A stretch of 64,000 nt of DNA from Halorubrum sp. Hd13 (GTDB taxonomy: Archaea > Halobacteriota > Halobacteria > Halobacteriales > Haloferacaceae): the NCBI RefSeq assembly GCF_002252755.1, contig NZ_NHOY01000025.1:1-64000 (forward strand), given 5' to 3'. Below the pieces are notes generated by a model. The model made no database searches and had not been told where the DNA came from. It saw only the letters and a list, made by a program, of their open reading frames with translations. A program made the position numbers and the translations under genes. Positions 34,820 to 43,368 of this stretch are shown in pieces. The first letter of the stretch is position 1. Each line of letters starts with the position of its first letter.

Positions 34820-35076
34820 GCCGGGCGGTCGGAACGGAGTGCGGGCAGACGGTTAGTCGGGCGAACCGAGAGCGGTGCTCCGGACGGGCGACGCTCCGAA
34901 CGGGCGGCGCCCCAGATGGACGGCGCCCGCGACGGGGGCGACGCGGCCGACGTGCCCGTCCCGACGTTGCGCCACTGCTTGACGTGATACTACGTGTGTA
35001 GTGCACGCTCGATTGACATGCCATACACGTCGACACAACGGAGATGCCCCCGTAGCCGTTGCATACATCCACGCAC

Positions 35077-35322
35077 ATGACACCGGACATCGTCGACACC
35101 CTCTGCTGGAATATCGTTACGACCGTCGCGGACGAACGCGGTATCGAACCCGAACGGATCGACGACCGACTGTACGACGTCCTCGACGTCGAATCGCTCG
35201 CGCGCCTCGTCGAGCAGGCCCAACGCAGCGACTCGATGGACCTCTCCGTCTCCTTCCGGATGGCCGGCTGCTTCGTCACCGTGACCGGGGACCGAACCGT
35301 CCGGGCGAGCGCTCCGAGCTAA
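35077..35322 (+). CDS. HalOD1 output-domain protein
   Basis: An 81-aa stand-alone HalOD1 domain: DIVDTLCWNIVTTVADERGIEPERIDDRLYDVLD followed by VSFRMAGCFVTVTGDRTV, the standard helix-then-beta layout. The domain is found at the end of haloarchaeal signalling proteins and as single-domain genes; its molecular role is not settled. An in-frame TTG lies 18 bases upstream, but ATG 35077 is preferred. It converges on the WecB-like gene with a 31-base gap. Confidence 0.8.
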   Translation: MTPDIVDTLCWNIVTTVADERGIEPERIDDRLYDVLDVESLARLVEQAQRSDSMDLSVSFRMAGCFVTVTGDRTVRASAPS

Positions 35323-35353
35323 CCCGCGACCGGAACCGAACGCCGGACCGCTC

Positions 35354-36457
35354 TCACCGGACTATCTCCCCGCGTTCCGCGTCCACGGGAAGCGCGCCGA
35401 GGACGCGCTCCGCGGCCCCGCCGGTCCCGTAGGGGTTCTCCCACTCGCCGTCCGACTCGAGCGCCTCGGTCACCGAACGGCAGACGCCGTCGGGATCGCG
35501 CGCACCGAGCCGATTCGCGCCAACCTCCGTCGTCTCCGACCGCTCGGTGGCGTTCTGCACGGTCACGCACGGGGTCCCGAGGATACACGCCTCCTCCTGC
35601 ACGCAACTCGAGTCCGTGACGACGGCCGCGGACGCCGACAGGAGCCGCACGAACGCGGCGTATCGCCGCGGCTCGACGGTCCGAACCGGGGCGGGTCCGT
35701 CGGGGACGACCTCCCCTGAGCGCTCGCGAGCACGCGGACGAACCGGACGGACGACCTCCAAGCCGTGGGCGCTCCCGGCACGGGCGGCGCCGTCGAGAAC
35801 CGCACGGAAGCGCCCCGGATCGTCGGCGTTCCCCCGCCGGCGGACGTCGACGAGAAGGAACCCGCCCGCTCGGAGCCCGAACTCGTCGAGCACCTCGCGC
35901 TCCGGGCGCGAGCGGTCGCGGACGCGTTCGAGGGCGTCGACCGCCGTGCTCCCGGTGACGGTGATCCGCAGCTCCGTGACGCCCTCGCGGACGAGATACC
36001 ACCGGGCCTTCTCCGTCGTGGCGAACAGGTAATCGGCGACGTGATCCGCGATCACTCTGTTCGTCTCCGCCGGCGCCGACCGGTCGAAGCTCCGGAGCCC
36101 GGCCTCGACGTGGGCGACCTTCGGACGCATCTTGCTCGCGGCGACCGCGCCGGCCAGGGCGCTGTTCGTGTCCCCGTGCACGACCGCGACCGCCGGGTCG
36201 GTCTCCGCGAGCGCCCGCTCGATCGCGGCCAGCATCGTCCCGGTCTGTCTCCCGTGCGGGCCCGAGCCGACGTCGAGCGCGATATCGGGGCTCGGGACGT
36301 CGAACCCGTCGAACACCGACCGTTCGAGCGTCTCGGCTCCGTGCTCTCCCGTGTGTATCACCGCGTGGTCAACGCCGCGTCGTTCGCACGCCCGGATCAC
36401 GGGCGCGAGCCTGACCGCCTCGGACTCGGTGCCGAGCACGAACGCGACCTCCGTCAT
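35354..36457 (-). CDS. WecB-like UDP-GlcNAc 2-epimerase homologue with altered active site
   Basis: A 367-aa GT-B-fold protein of the non-hydrolysing UDP-GlcNAc 2-epimerase family (HGDTNSALAG, HVEAGLRSFD, TERSETTEVGANRL). Several normally invariant residues differ: the usual THRxEN strand reads VDVRRRGN, so His becomes Arg (R206) and Glu becomes Gly; HPNP becomes RPRA; TDSGGxQEEA becomes TDSSCVQEEA. Family knowledge gives the His and Glu catalytic or binding roles, so activity on UDP-GlcNAc is doubtful. Its ATG overlaps the upstream GT2 stop by four bases. It could be a divergent epimerase for another sugar or a non-enzymatic paralogue. Confidence 0.75.
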   Translation of the reverse strand: MTEVAFVLGTESEAVRLAPVIRACERRGVDHAVIHTGEHGAETLERSVFDGFDVPSPDIALDVGSGPHGRQTGTMLAAIERALAETDPAVAVVHGDTNSALAGAVAASKMRPKVAHVEAGLRSFDRSAPAETNRVIADHVADYLFATTEKARWYLVREGVTELRITVTGSTAVDALERVRDRSRPEREVLDEFGLRAGGFLLVDVRRRGNADDPGRFRAVLDGAARAGSAHGLEVVRPVRPRARERSGEVVPDGPAPVRTVEPRRYAAFVRLLSASAAVVTDSSCVQEEACILGTPCVTVQNATERSETTEVGANRLGARDPDGVCRSVTEALESDGEWENPYGTGGAAERVLGALPVDAERGEIVR

Positions 36458-37560
36458 CGCCCGTCGGCCTCCGTGCCGTCGCCGGTCGTTCCGCCGTCGT
36501 GAGCCACGTCCAGTCCTCGGTCCTCGTTGGCGGCCCCGAAGCGACCGCTCCCGTCGATCCCGACCGAGCCGATGTCGTGAACCAGTCCCTCGTTTTCCGA
36601 GACGTCGAGCCACGTCCCGAATAACACCAACAGGAGCCCGAGGGTCGCGACGACGAACGACACCATTCCGCCGAGGAACGTGTCGACGCCGGCGCTCCAC
36701 ACGGAGTAGCCGCCGGCGGTGACGCCGGCGAGCAGCACGACCGCACCCAGCGAGTAGCACGCCGCCAGCGGATGGAACCGCCGGAGGACGTACGACCGGC
36801 CGATCCGGGTGAGGAAGTTCCGCGCGATCAGCGCCGAGAGGCGCGGGACGAACGTCGAGTATTGGATCGTGCTCCGCTCGTCGCCGTACCGCGCCGGGTG
36901 AGAGACGTCGGCGATCGGCTGCCGGTTCACGTTTAGCGCGAACAGGAGGTCGTTGAGGAAGCCGTACCGGTCGTACAGTCGGTCGAAGCGGACGATCTGG
37001 AGTCCCTCGTTTGAGATCGCCGTGAACCCGTTCTGCGGGTCGGACAGCTCCCAGTAGCCGCTCGAAACGCGCGTCAGCATGGTGAGCAGGAGGTTCCCGA
37101 ACAGCCGCCAGCGCGACATCGAGGCGAAATCGCGGCTGGACCGGAGCCGGTTCCCCTTCGCGTACGTCACCTCGCCGGCCGCGACCGGCTCGATGAGCCG
37201 CTCGAGGTGTGCGGGGTCCATCTGACCGTCGCCGTCCATGACGGCGACCACGTCCATTCCGTCGTCGAGCGCGCGAGCGTAGCCCGTCTTCACCGCCGCG
37301 CCGGCCCCGCGATTCCGCTCGTGTCTGATCGGCACCACCCGGGTCTCCTCCCCGGTTCCGCCCGTCCCGTTTTGAGTCGCCGCCCGTTCGTTCCGGCGCC
37401 TTGCGTGTTCGCGTATCTCCTCCCACGTCTCGTCGGTCGACGCGTCGTCGATCGCGTAGATCCGGTCGACGTAGCGGGGGATCGTCTCGATCACCTCGCC
37501 GACGTGACCGCCCTCGTTGTACGCCGGGACGACGACCCCGACGGCGTTGCCGTCGTACAT
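36454..37560 (-). CDS. DPM1-like GT2 glycosyltransferase with two membrane spans
   Basis: A 368-aa GT2 enzyme. The N-terminal domain has VVVPAYNEGGHVGEVI, AIDDASTDET, GAGAAVKTGYARAL and the metal motif VMDGDGQMDP, as in dolichol-phosphate sugar transferases and AglJ-type enzymes. Two C-terminal hydrophobic segments (about 262-283 and 292-315) and a soluble acidic tail follow. The NGT rich insert at about 58-72 is low complexity. It would transfer a sugar from a nucleotide donor to a lipid carrier. ATG 37560 is chosen over a GTG two codons upstream. It is coupled to the WecB-like gene. Confidence 0.82.
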   Translation of the reverse strand: MYDGNAVGVVVPAYNEGGHVGEVIETIPRYVDRIYAIDDASTDETWEEIREHARRRNERAATQNGTGGTGEETRVVPIRHERNRGAGAAVKTGYARALDDGMDVVAVMDGDGQMDPAHLERLIEPVAAGEVTYAKGNRLRSSRDFASMSRWRLFGNLLLTMLTRVSSGYWELSDPQNGFTAISNEGLQIVRFDRLYDRYGFLNDLLFALNVNRQPIADVSHPARYGDERSTIQYSTFVPRLSALIARNFLTRIGRSYVLRRFHPLAACYSLGAVVLLAGVTAGGYSVWSAGVDTFLGGMVSFVVATLGLLLVLFGTWLDVSENEGLVHDIGSVGIDGSGRFGAANEDRGLDVAHDGGTTGDGTEADGR

Positions 37561-38171
37561 CGTCACTCTCGCCCCTCGACGCGGTCCGCGTATCGGTCCG
37601 CTCCGTGTCGGGGGGGCAGAGTCCGTCGGTTCCGCTTCGTTCGAAGCGTGCTAGTTGTCATTATCGGAGGCTTCGTATCGGTCCCCGGGTCGAGTCCGCG
37701 CTCGGATCCTCCCGGCGGCGCATACCACGACAAGACGCTGACACGGGCTTTGTTATACACTGCCTCACCCACCGGTATCGCTCGAATTCTCCCACGATTC
37801 CGGTGCGGAGCCGCCCGCCGCGGCCCTCGCCGTCGACCGATCGTCGTTCGCCGCGTTTCCGTCGTCTTCGTCCGTTTCCCGGACGATCACCCGCTGCGCG
37901 TGACGTGTCGATCCGCGATCGTTTCGGGACCGACGCTCGGCTCTGATCGCCTCGCTTCAGTCATCCGCTCGCGTCGATCCGGGGGACCGCTCGGAGTCGG
38001 GGGCCCGCTTCGCTCGTCGCCGTCTCGGCATAGAAGCGGGCAATCAGGCAGAGAATAGCGCCGATATGGGGGTGATAACAAACTAAGTATGGGTTGATCG
38101 GGTACCCATTCAGCCAAGCCAATCGCAGGAACCCTGTCCGTCGTCCGCGCGCGAAGCGGAGTTTTGAACCC
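37561..38171. other. Divergent intergenic region
   Basis: 611 bases between the GT2 gene (minus) and the wHTH-membrane gene (plus). An ATGGGT/ACCCAT inverted repeat (38089-38109) and AT-rich patches around 38060-38090 lie before the plus-strand gene. A 69-codon minus-strand frame (37563-37772) directly precedes the GT2 gene but looks like nothing known and was not accepted. Confidence 0.45.
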
Positions 38172-38684
38172 ATGGAGGAAATCACGAAAGACGAGGTGTT
38201 CGAGGTGTTGAGTAGTTCGCGGCGACGGCTGATCCTGTACCATCTCCACCGGCGCGGCGGCGAGGCGGTGCTGCGGGACCTCGCGAGCGACACGGCCGAG
38301 GCCGAGAGCGAGGACGAGGTCGACGACGACATCGTCAAGCGGTTCTACATCTCGCTGTACCAGACGCACGTTCCGAAGCTCGAGGAGGTCGGCCTGGTCA
38401 GGTACGACAGCGACACGAAGACGGTGTCGCTGACGGACCGGATCGAAGAGGTCGAAGCGATCCTGGAGACCGAGTCGGAGCCCGGCAGACGATGGCCGGT
38501 GTACTACGGAGCGCTCGCGATCGTCGGCAGCGCGCTCGCCGTCGTCCAGTTGGTAGGGATCGCCCCGCCGGTGACGAGCGTCGCGTTCGCCGCGGCGCTG
38601 CTGTTGCTCGCGGCGTTCCAGTACTACGAAACGGAAGTCAAACAGCGGGAGTACCACTTCCTCGCGCAGCTCGTCAGCGACTGA
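38172..38684 (+). CDS. wHTH protein with two membrane spans (DUF7344-like)
   Basis: A 170-aa protein. The N-terminal ~100 residues form an ArsR/PadR-like winged helix (KDEVFEVLSSSRRRLILYHLHRRGG; FYISLYQTHVPKLEEVGLVRYD), the typical DUF7344 layout of haloarchaea. Two C-terminal hydrophobic segments (about 112-132 and 136-154) anchor it in the membrane. Such proteins are presumed one-component membrane regulators. ATG 38172 is chosen because the N-terminal extension is Arg-rich and not conserved. It converges with a paralogue 14 bases away. Confidence 0.78.
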   Translation: MEEITKDEVFEVLSSSRRRLILYHLHRRGGEAVLRDLASDTAEAESEDEVDDDIVKRFYISLYQTHVPKLEEVGLVRYDSDTKTVSLTDRIEEVEAILETESEPGRRWPVYYGALAIVGSALAVVQLVGIAPPVTSVAFAAALLLLAAFQYYETEVKQREYHFLAQLVSD

Positions 38685-38698
38685 GCCCGCGCTCGCGG

Positions 38699-39319
38699 TC
38701 AGCCCGCGTACTGCAGGGCGACGATCGCGAGGATGCCGACGACGCTGAGCAGCGTCCACGTCGCGGCGGGCACCGCGGCGAGCGGGCCGAGACCGACGGC
38801 GCCCGCCGTGACGAGGACGGTGACGCAGCCCGCAACGGCGGGGACCGCCCACGTCCGCTCCGTCTCCTCCGCGTCCTCCCGGTCGTCCTCGTCGAGGTCC
38901 ATGTACTCCAACAGCTGCGCGACGGACGCCTGCAGCTCGATCGTCCCGCGGTTCTTGTCGTAGTCGATCACCCCGAGCGAGTCCATCTTCGGGAGGTGAC
39001 ACTGGTAGAGCCCGATGTAGACGCGCTTCCGCTGGTCCGAGGAGAGCTGCCGGACGGTGGTGTCGTTCTCCTCCGCAGCGATGTGCTCGGCGAGGTCGTT
39101 TAGCACCGACTCGCCGTCGTTCTCCCGTAGGAAATGGATAACCATCCGTCGCCGCCGGTTCTTCAACAGGTCGAATATTTCACCCTTGGTTAACTCCGCG
39201 CCGTCCGAGCGCGACGTCTTTCCGATGTCGTCGAGGTTAGCGACGTCCGCCTCCGACGAATCGCGTTCTGTTCCCCCCGTCGGTTGGCTGCCGAGTGACC
39301 CTGATTTTCCCGCTGACAT
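38699..39319 (-). CDS. wHTH protein with two membrane spans (DUF7344-like), paralogue
   Basis: A 206-aa paralogue of the preceding gene, with the same winged helix (KGEIFDLLKNRRRRMVIHFLRENDGE; YIGLYQCHLPKMDSLGVIDYD) and two C-terminal spans (about 155-175 and 180-200). About 40 extra residues at the N-terminus are polar and low complexity. The two genes are convergent with a 14-base gap. Regulatory targets may include the surrounding glycan genes, but this is inference. Confidence 0.78.
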   Translation of the reverse strand: MSAGKSGSLGSQPTGGTERDSSEADVANLDDIGKTSRSDGAELTKGEIFDLLKNRRRRMVIHFLRENDGESVLNDLAEHIAAEENDTTVRQLSSDQRKRVYIGLYQCHLPKMDSLGVIDYDKNRGTIELQASVAQLLEYMDLDEDDREDAEETERTWAVPAVAGCVTVLVTAGAVGLGPLAAVPAATWTLLSVVGILAIVALQYAG

Positions 39320-39639
39320 CGACCAACGTTACGCGTACACCTATCTTAGATATACGGAAATTAATTCTCGATGACCTTACTCGTCGGCGTTATCTCGATA
39401 TGAGAACGTCGACCGCGACTCGGATCGAATCCGGGTCCTACTGACGTTTCCCCCGATTAAACCCGTTAACAACGCGTTAATACGCCGGTTGGCGGACCAA
39501 ACCCCGTCGCTCGTGAGCGCGCGTCCGACCCTCGCGGGTCCGGCCGAGGGTCCGCCGCGTGCGGACCGCGCGTTTCGGCCCGTGGACGGACCGCGCGTCG
39601 GCCCTCGCGGACGGACCGCGCGCTCGCCCGGCCACCGCC
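39320..39639. other. Intergenic region upstream of wHTH gene
   Basis: 320 bases. The AT-rich part (39330-39420 and the GTTAACAACGCGTTAATA patch near 39465-39482) probably contains the wHTH gene promoter on the minus strand. The part near glmS carries three spaced copies of GGACCGCGCG (about 39560-39632). No gene seen. Confidence 0.45.
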
Positions 39640-41451
39640 TCACTCGACCGTGACGCTCTTCGCGAGGTTCCGCGGCTTGTCGATGGCGCGCGAGAGCTCC
39701 TCGGCCGCCATGTACGACACCAACTGGAGCTGGACGTTCGCGAGGATACCGGCGACGTCCTGGTGCGTGTCCGGGATCCGAAGCACGTGGTCCGCGTAGT
39801 CGTCGATCTTCGCGTTGCTGTCGGCGCTCACGGCGATGATGGGCGCGTCGCGCGCGCTCACTTCCTTGGCGTTGTGCAGCGTCTTGGTGTCGTTCCGTCC
39901 CGTGAAGACGGCGAACACCGGCGTGTTCTCGGTGACGAGCGCGAGGGGACCGTGTTTGAGCTCGGCGGCCGAGAACCCCTCCGCGTGGTCGTACGTGATC
40001 TCCTTGAACTTCAGCGCGCCCTCGAGCGCCACCGGATGCGCGACTCCCCTCCCGATGAAGAAGTACGACTCGGCGTCCCGGTACGCGGCGGCGACGGACT
40101 CCGCGTCCGGCTCGTCGAGGATCTGCTGGACGTCGTCCGGCAGCGCCGCGAGCGAGCTGAGCAGCTCGCTCGACTCGCGCGGGCTCGCGCCGTTCGTGTC
40201 GTAGCTCAGCCGCTCGCTGAGCAGGATCAGCGTCGCCACCTGCGAGGAGAACGACTTCGTCGCGGCCACGCCGATCTCCGGGCCCGCGCGGATGTACACG
40301 GTGTGCTCGCACTCGCGCGTGATCGTGGACCCGACCACGTTCGTCAGGGCGAGCGTGCGGGCGCCCGTCCCCTGGATGCTCCGTATCGCCGAGAGCGTGT
40401 CGGCGGTCTCGCCGCTCTGCGTGACGGCGATGACCAGCGTGCTGTCGTCGACCGGCGGCGGGTTCGAGCCGTACTCCCCCGACAGGAACGCCTGCGCCGG
40501 CATCCCGCGGTCCGCGAGCAGCGTCGTCGCGTACACCGCCGCGTGGTACGAGGTGCCCATGGCGACGAGGTGCACCGACTCGACCCCGTCGAACGCGTCG
40601 TCCGGGAGCTCTTCGAACTCGACGTGCCCCTCGAGCGGGTCCATGCGGCCCCGAATCGTCTGTCGCAGCGCGGCCGGCTGCTCGTGGATCTCCTTCAGCA
40701 TGTAGTGGTCGTACCCGCCCTTCCCGGCGTCGTTGGGGTCCCAGTCGACCGTCTCGAACGAGCGCTCCACGGGCTCCCCGTCCGTGTCGGTGATCGCGTG
40801 CCCGTCCGGGTGTATCGCGACCACGTCGCCGTCGCGGAGGTAGACCACCTCGTTGGTGTACTCGAGGAACGCGGGCACGTCGCTCGCGAGGTAGTACGCG
40901 TCGGACGCGCGGCCGAGCACGAGCGGCGACCCGCTTCGCGTGCCGAACACGGTGTCCGAGCCCTCGAACACCGCGGCGATGGCGTAGCTTCCCGAGAGGC
41001 GATCGATCGTCCGTCTGAACGCCTCCTCCGGGCCGTAGCCGGCCGAGCGGAACTCCTCTAAGAGGTGCGGGACGACCTCGGTGTCGGTGTCGCTCGTGAA
41101 CTCGTGGGTGGACAACTCCTTCTTCAGTTCGGCGTAGTTGTCGATGATCCCGTTGTGGACGACCGCGACCCGATCGAGGCAGTCGGTGTGGGGGTGCGCG
41201 TTCGCGTCGGTCGGCGGCCCGTGCGTGGACCACCGGGTGTGTCCGATCCCCGTCGCTCCGCGGACGGCCGACCGGTCGACGGCGTTGCAGAGGACGTCCA
41301 TCTCGCCCTCGTGTTTCACCACGTCGATCCCGTCGGCCGTCACGGTGGCGACCCCCGCGGAGTCGTAGCCGCGGTACTCCAGGTTCTGGAGCCCGGTGAG
41401 GAGCTCCGCGATCGCGGGCCCCTCGCCGACGCGGGCGGTGATTCCGCACAT
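39640..41451 (-). CDS. glmS: Glutamine-fructose-6-phosphate aminotransferase GlmS
   Basis: A 603-aa GlmS that makes glucosamine-6-phosphate from fructose-6-phosphate and glutamine. Cys2 starts the glutaminase domain (MCGITARVG), with NLEYRGYDSAG and TRWSTHG signatures. Two SIS domains follow (GTSYHAAVYA, TQSGETADTL; FIGRGVAHPVALEGALKFKE) and the C-terminal AKSVTVE ends the protein canonically. The ATG lies one base into the glmU-like stop (TAATG arrangement), so the two are translationally coupled. The in-frame upstream open frame is ignored because Cys2 must follow the initiator Met. Confidence 0.96.
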   Translation of the reverse strand: MCGITARVGEGPAIAELLTGLQNLEYRGYDSAGVATVTADGIDVVKHEGEMDVLCNAVDRSAVRGATGIGHTRWSTHGPPTDANAHPHTDCLDRVAVVHNGIIDNYAELKKELSTHEFTSDTDTEVVPHLLEEFRSAGYGPEEAFRRTIDRLSGSYAIAAVFEGSDTVFGTRSGSPLVLGRASDAYYLASDVPAFLEYTNEVVYLRDGDVVAIHPDGHAITDTDGEPVERSFETVDWDPNDAGKGGYDHYMLKEIHEQPAALRQTIRGRMDPLEGHVEFEELPDDAFDGVESVHLVAMGTSYHAAVYATTLLADRGMPAQAFLSGEYGSNPPPVDDSTLVIAVTQSGETADTLSAIRSIQGTGARTLALTNVVGSTITRECEHTVYIRAGPEIGVAATKSFSSQVATLILLSERLSYDTNGASPRESSELLSSLAALPDDVQQILDEPDAESVAAAYRDAESYFFIGRGVAHPVALEGALKFKEITYDHAEGFSAAELKHGPLALVTENTPVFAVFTGRNDTKTLHNAKEVSARDAPIIAVSADSNAKIDDYADHVLRIPDTHQDVAGILANVQLQLVSYMAAEELSRAIDKPRNLAKSVTVE

Positions 41452-42629
41452 TACGCCACCACCTCCGCGTTCTCGGGGACGTCGCGACGGAGCGCGATAC
41501 CCGGCGCGACCGTCCCGCGCGGCCCGATCCGACAGCCCGGGGTGATCGTGACGTTGGCGCCGACGGTGGCGCGGTCCGCGACGACGCCCCCGAGCCGACG
41601 GTCCACGTACTCGACCCCGTCGACGACGAGCGTGGCCGAGCGCCCCGGCGATACCGTCCCGTCGCCGATAGTCGCGCCGCCGCCGACGATGGTGTCTCGG
41701 AGCAGCGCGTTCGCGCCGACGCGGGAGTCGGGCCCGACGATCGACCCCTCGATCACCGCGTTCTCGCCGACGATCGTACTGGAGAGGAGACAGGTGCCGC
41801 CCTTCACGACGGCGCCGGCCGACACCTTGCAGTCCGGTCCGATCAGCACGTTCTCGCCGACGACGGCCGACTCGTGGACCCGCGCCGACTCCTTCACCTG
41901 TTCGGTGACGCCGGCGAGCGTCGGATGGGCGTAGAGGATCCGCTCGTTCGTTCGGAGGAGCTCCCACGGGTAGGAGGGGTCGAACCAGACGCCGTTCGGG
42001 GTCGCGGCGATCGCGGGACCGTCCAGCTCGGCGATCGCGCCGGTCAGCGGACGTTCTCCGTCCTCGTACTCCGTCCGGTCGAGCGCGTCGAACACCGATT
42101 GGTCGAACGCGTACACGCCGGCGTTGATCCGCGCCGACGCGCCGTCGCCGTGCTCGTCGATCCGATCGACGACCCCGTCTTTCACGCCCACCGTGCCGTA
42201 CTCGCCGGTTCGGTCGGACGTGACGACCGCGAGGCAGGCGGCGGCGTCCGACTCCGCGTACCGGTCGGCGGTGACCCGCACCATCGTCTCGTCGATGACG
42301 TTGTCTCCGTTCACCACGAGGAACTCCCCGTCGACGCGGTCGGCCGCGGCCTCCAGCGCGTGCCCGCTCCCCAGCTGCGTCGACTGCGTGACGTAGGTGA
42401 GGTCGACCCCGCGGTAGGAGTTCTCGAACCGGTTCTGGATCCGGTTCCGCCCGTGGCCGACCACGATGACGACGTGGTCGACGCCGCTGTCGACCACGGC
42501 GTCGAGCGGGTACTCCAGTATCGGCCGCCCGGCGACCCGGAGCATCGGCTTCGGCTGGTAGCGAGTGAGCGGCCTGACGCGCCGCCCCTCCCCGGCCGCG
42601 AGGACGACCGCCTGGGTGAGGGCACTCAT
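41451..42629 (-). CDS. glmU: Bifunctional sugar-1-phosphate nucleotidylyl/acetyltransferase, GlmU-like
   Basis: A 392-aa archaeal GlmU-type protein. The N-terminal nucleotidyltransferase has AVVLAAGEGRRVRPLTRYQPKPML, with the VVNGDNVI metal site. The C-terminal left-handed beta-helix is built of hexapeptide repeats (VVGENVLIGPDCKVSAGAVV; IVGPDSRVGANALLRDTIVG). It would acetylate glucosamine-1-phosphate and form UDP-GlcNAc. Transcribed with glmS downstream; GlmM at 4208-5569 supplies the missing step. The start is 42629 (MSALTQAV), since the upstream 25 residues are Arg-rich and unlike the family. Confidence 0.9.
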   Translation of the reverse strand: MSALTQAVVLAAGEGRRVRPLTRYQPKPMLRVAGRPILEYPLDAVVDSGVDHVVIVVGHGRNRIQNRFENSYRGVDLTYVTQSTQLGSGHALEAAADRVDGEFLVVNGDNVIDETMVRVTADRYAESDAAACLAVVTSDRTGEYGTVGVKDGVVDRIDEHGDGASARINAGVYAFDQSVFDALDRTEYEDGERPLTGAIAELDGPAIAATPNGVWFDPSYPWELLRTNERILYAHPTLAGVTEQVKESARVHESAVVGENVLIGPDCKVSAGAVVKGGTCLLSSTIVGENAVIEGSIVGPDSRVGANALLRDTIVGGGATIGDGTVSPGRSATLVVDGVEYVDRRLGGVVADRATVGANVTITPGCRIGPRGTVAPGIALRRDVPENAEVVA

Positions 42630-43368
42630 CGCTTCACTCCTGCGGCGCGTGCCGGTGCCCGACGAACGGGGCCGCCGGCGCGACGGACAACGCCGCTGAC
42701 GCACACGTCTGACTGCGCTTTCGCCCCGTGGAGGACGTCTCTATCCATGCCCACCCTTGTCACACGGGCGACCATTGTAATGCGGAACCTTTCGCGACCG
42801 AACGCGCGGGACGACGGGACTCGGGAACGTCGACTGACCGTTATGACCGTCCTACCGCGGCCGCCGTCTCGAACCCCTCTCGGCGACGGAACGGTCGTCA
42901 TCGCGTGGTCCCGGCGACGACGGCGACGCGGTGTCGACGGCGTACGCCTCGTACGACGAGGCCGCAGTGTCGGCGGGCCCCGCGTCACCGTCACGGAAGG
43001 CGAAAGTCGTCGGCGTCGGTCGAGACGATCGACCGCCCGCCGTCGGCAACTCCGCGAACCGAACGCCGGCCGTCGGTCGGTGCGATCCGGCGCGATCGGT
43101 TCGCGACCGGTCAGGCGCGTTCGCAGGACTGAGTATCCGGGGTTCGGATCGGTAAACGTCGTAATCGGGGTTCGGATCGGTAAACGTCGTAATCGGGGTT
43201 CGGATCGGTACACCGCCGATCCGAGAGCCGCCGGAAATCCGTTGCGGACGGCCGCTCGCTCACGAAATCGAATTATCTCACTGTTACCTTCGAGTTAGTC
43301 GGAAAAAGAACATATTAATTTGAGGTTTACGGTTGCTAACAAATTACCTCGACTTCTGAATACGTAAT
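42630..43368. other. Intergenic region before the GT2 gene, with 28-bp repeats
   Basis: 739 bases. Open frames exist on both strands (for example 42931-43155) but have skewed, unlikely compositions and no known match, so none is accepted. A 28-base tandem repeat lies at 43141-43211. From about 43262 to 43368 the sequence is strongly AT-rich, which fits the promoter of the downstream GT2 gene. Confidence 0.5.
43141..43211. repeat. 28-bp non-coding tandem repeat
   Basis: Two perfect 28-base units (43141-43168, 43169-43196) beginning GGTTCGGATCGGTAAACG, plus a partial third to about 43211. Located upstream of a GT2 gene, outside any accepted gene. It could be an iteron-like binding site or a slippage-prone spacer. 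Confidence 0.85.

Noticed and set aside
37563-37772. 69-codon minus-strand frame before the DPM1-like gene
   Set aside because: No similarity recognised, and composition is not clearly that of a gene. It might be a small leader peptide, but nothing supports it.
42931-43155. 74-codon frame in the gap before the GT2 gene
   Set aside because: It overlaps open frames on the other strand, has no conserved feature, ends within the 28-base repeats and lacks an evident promoter.
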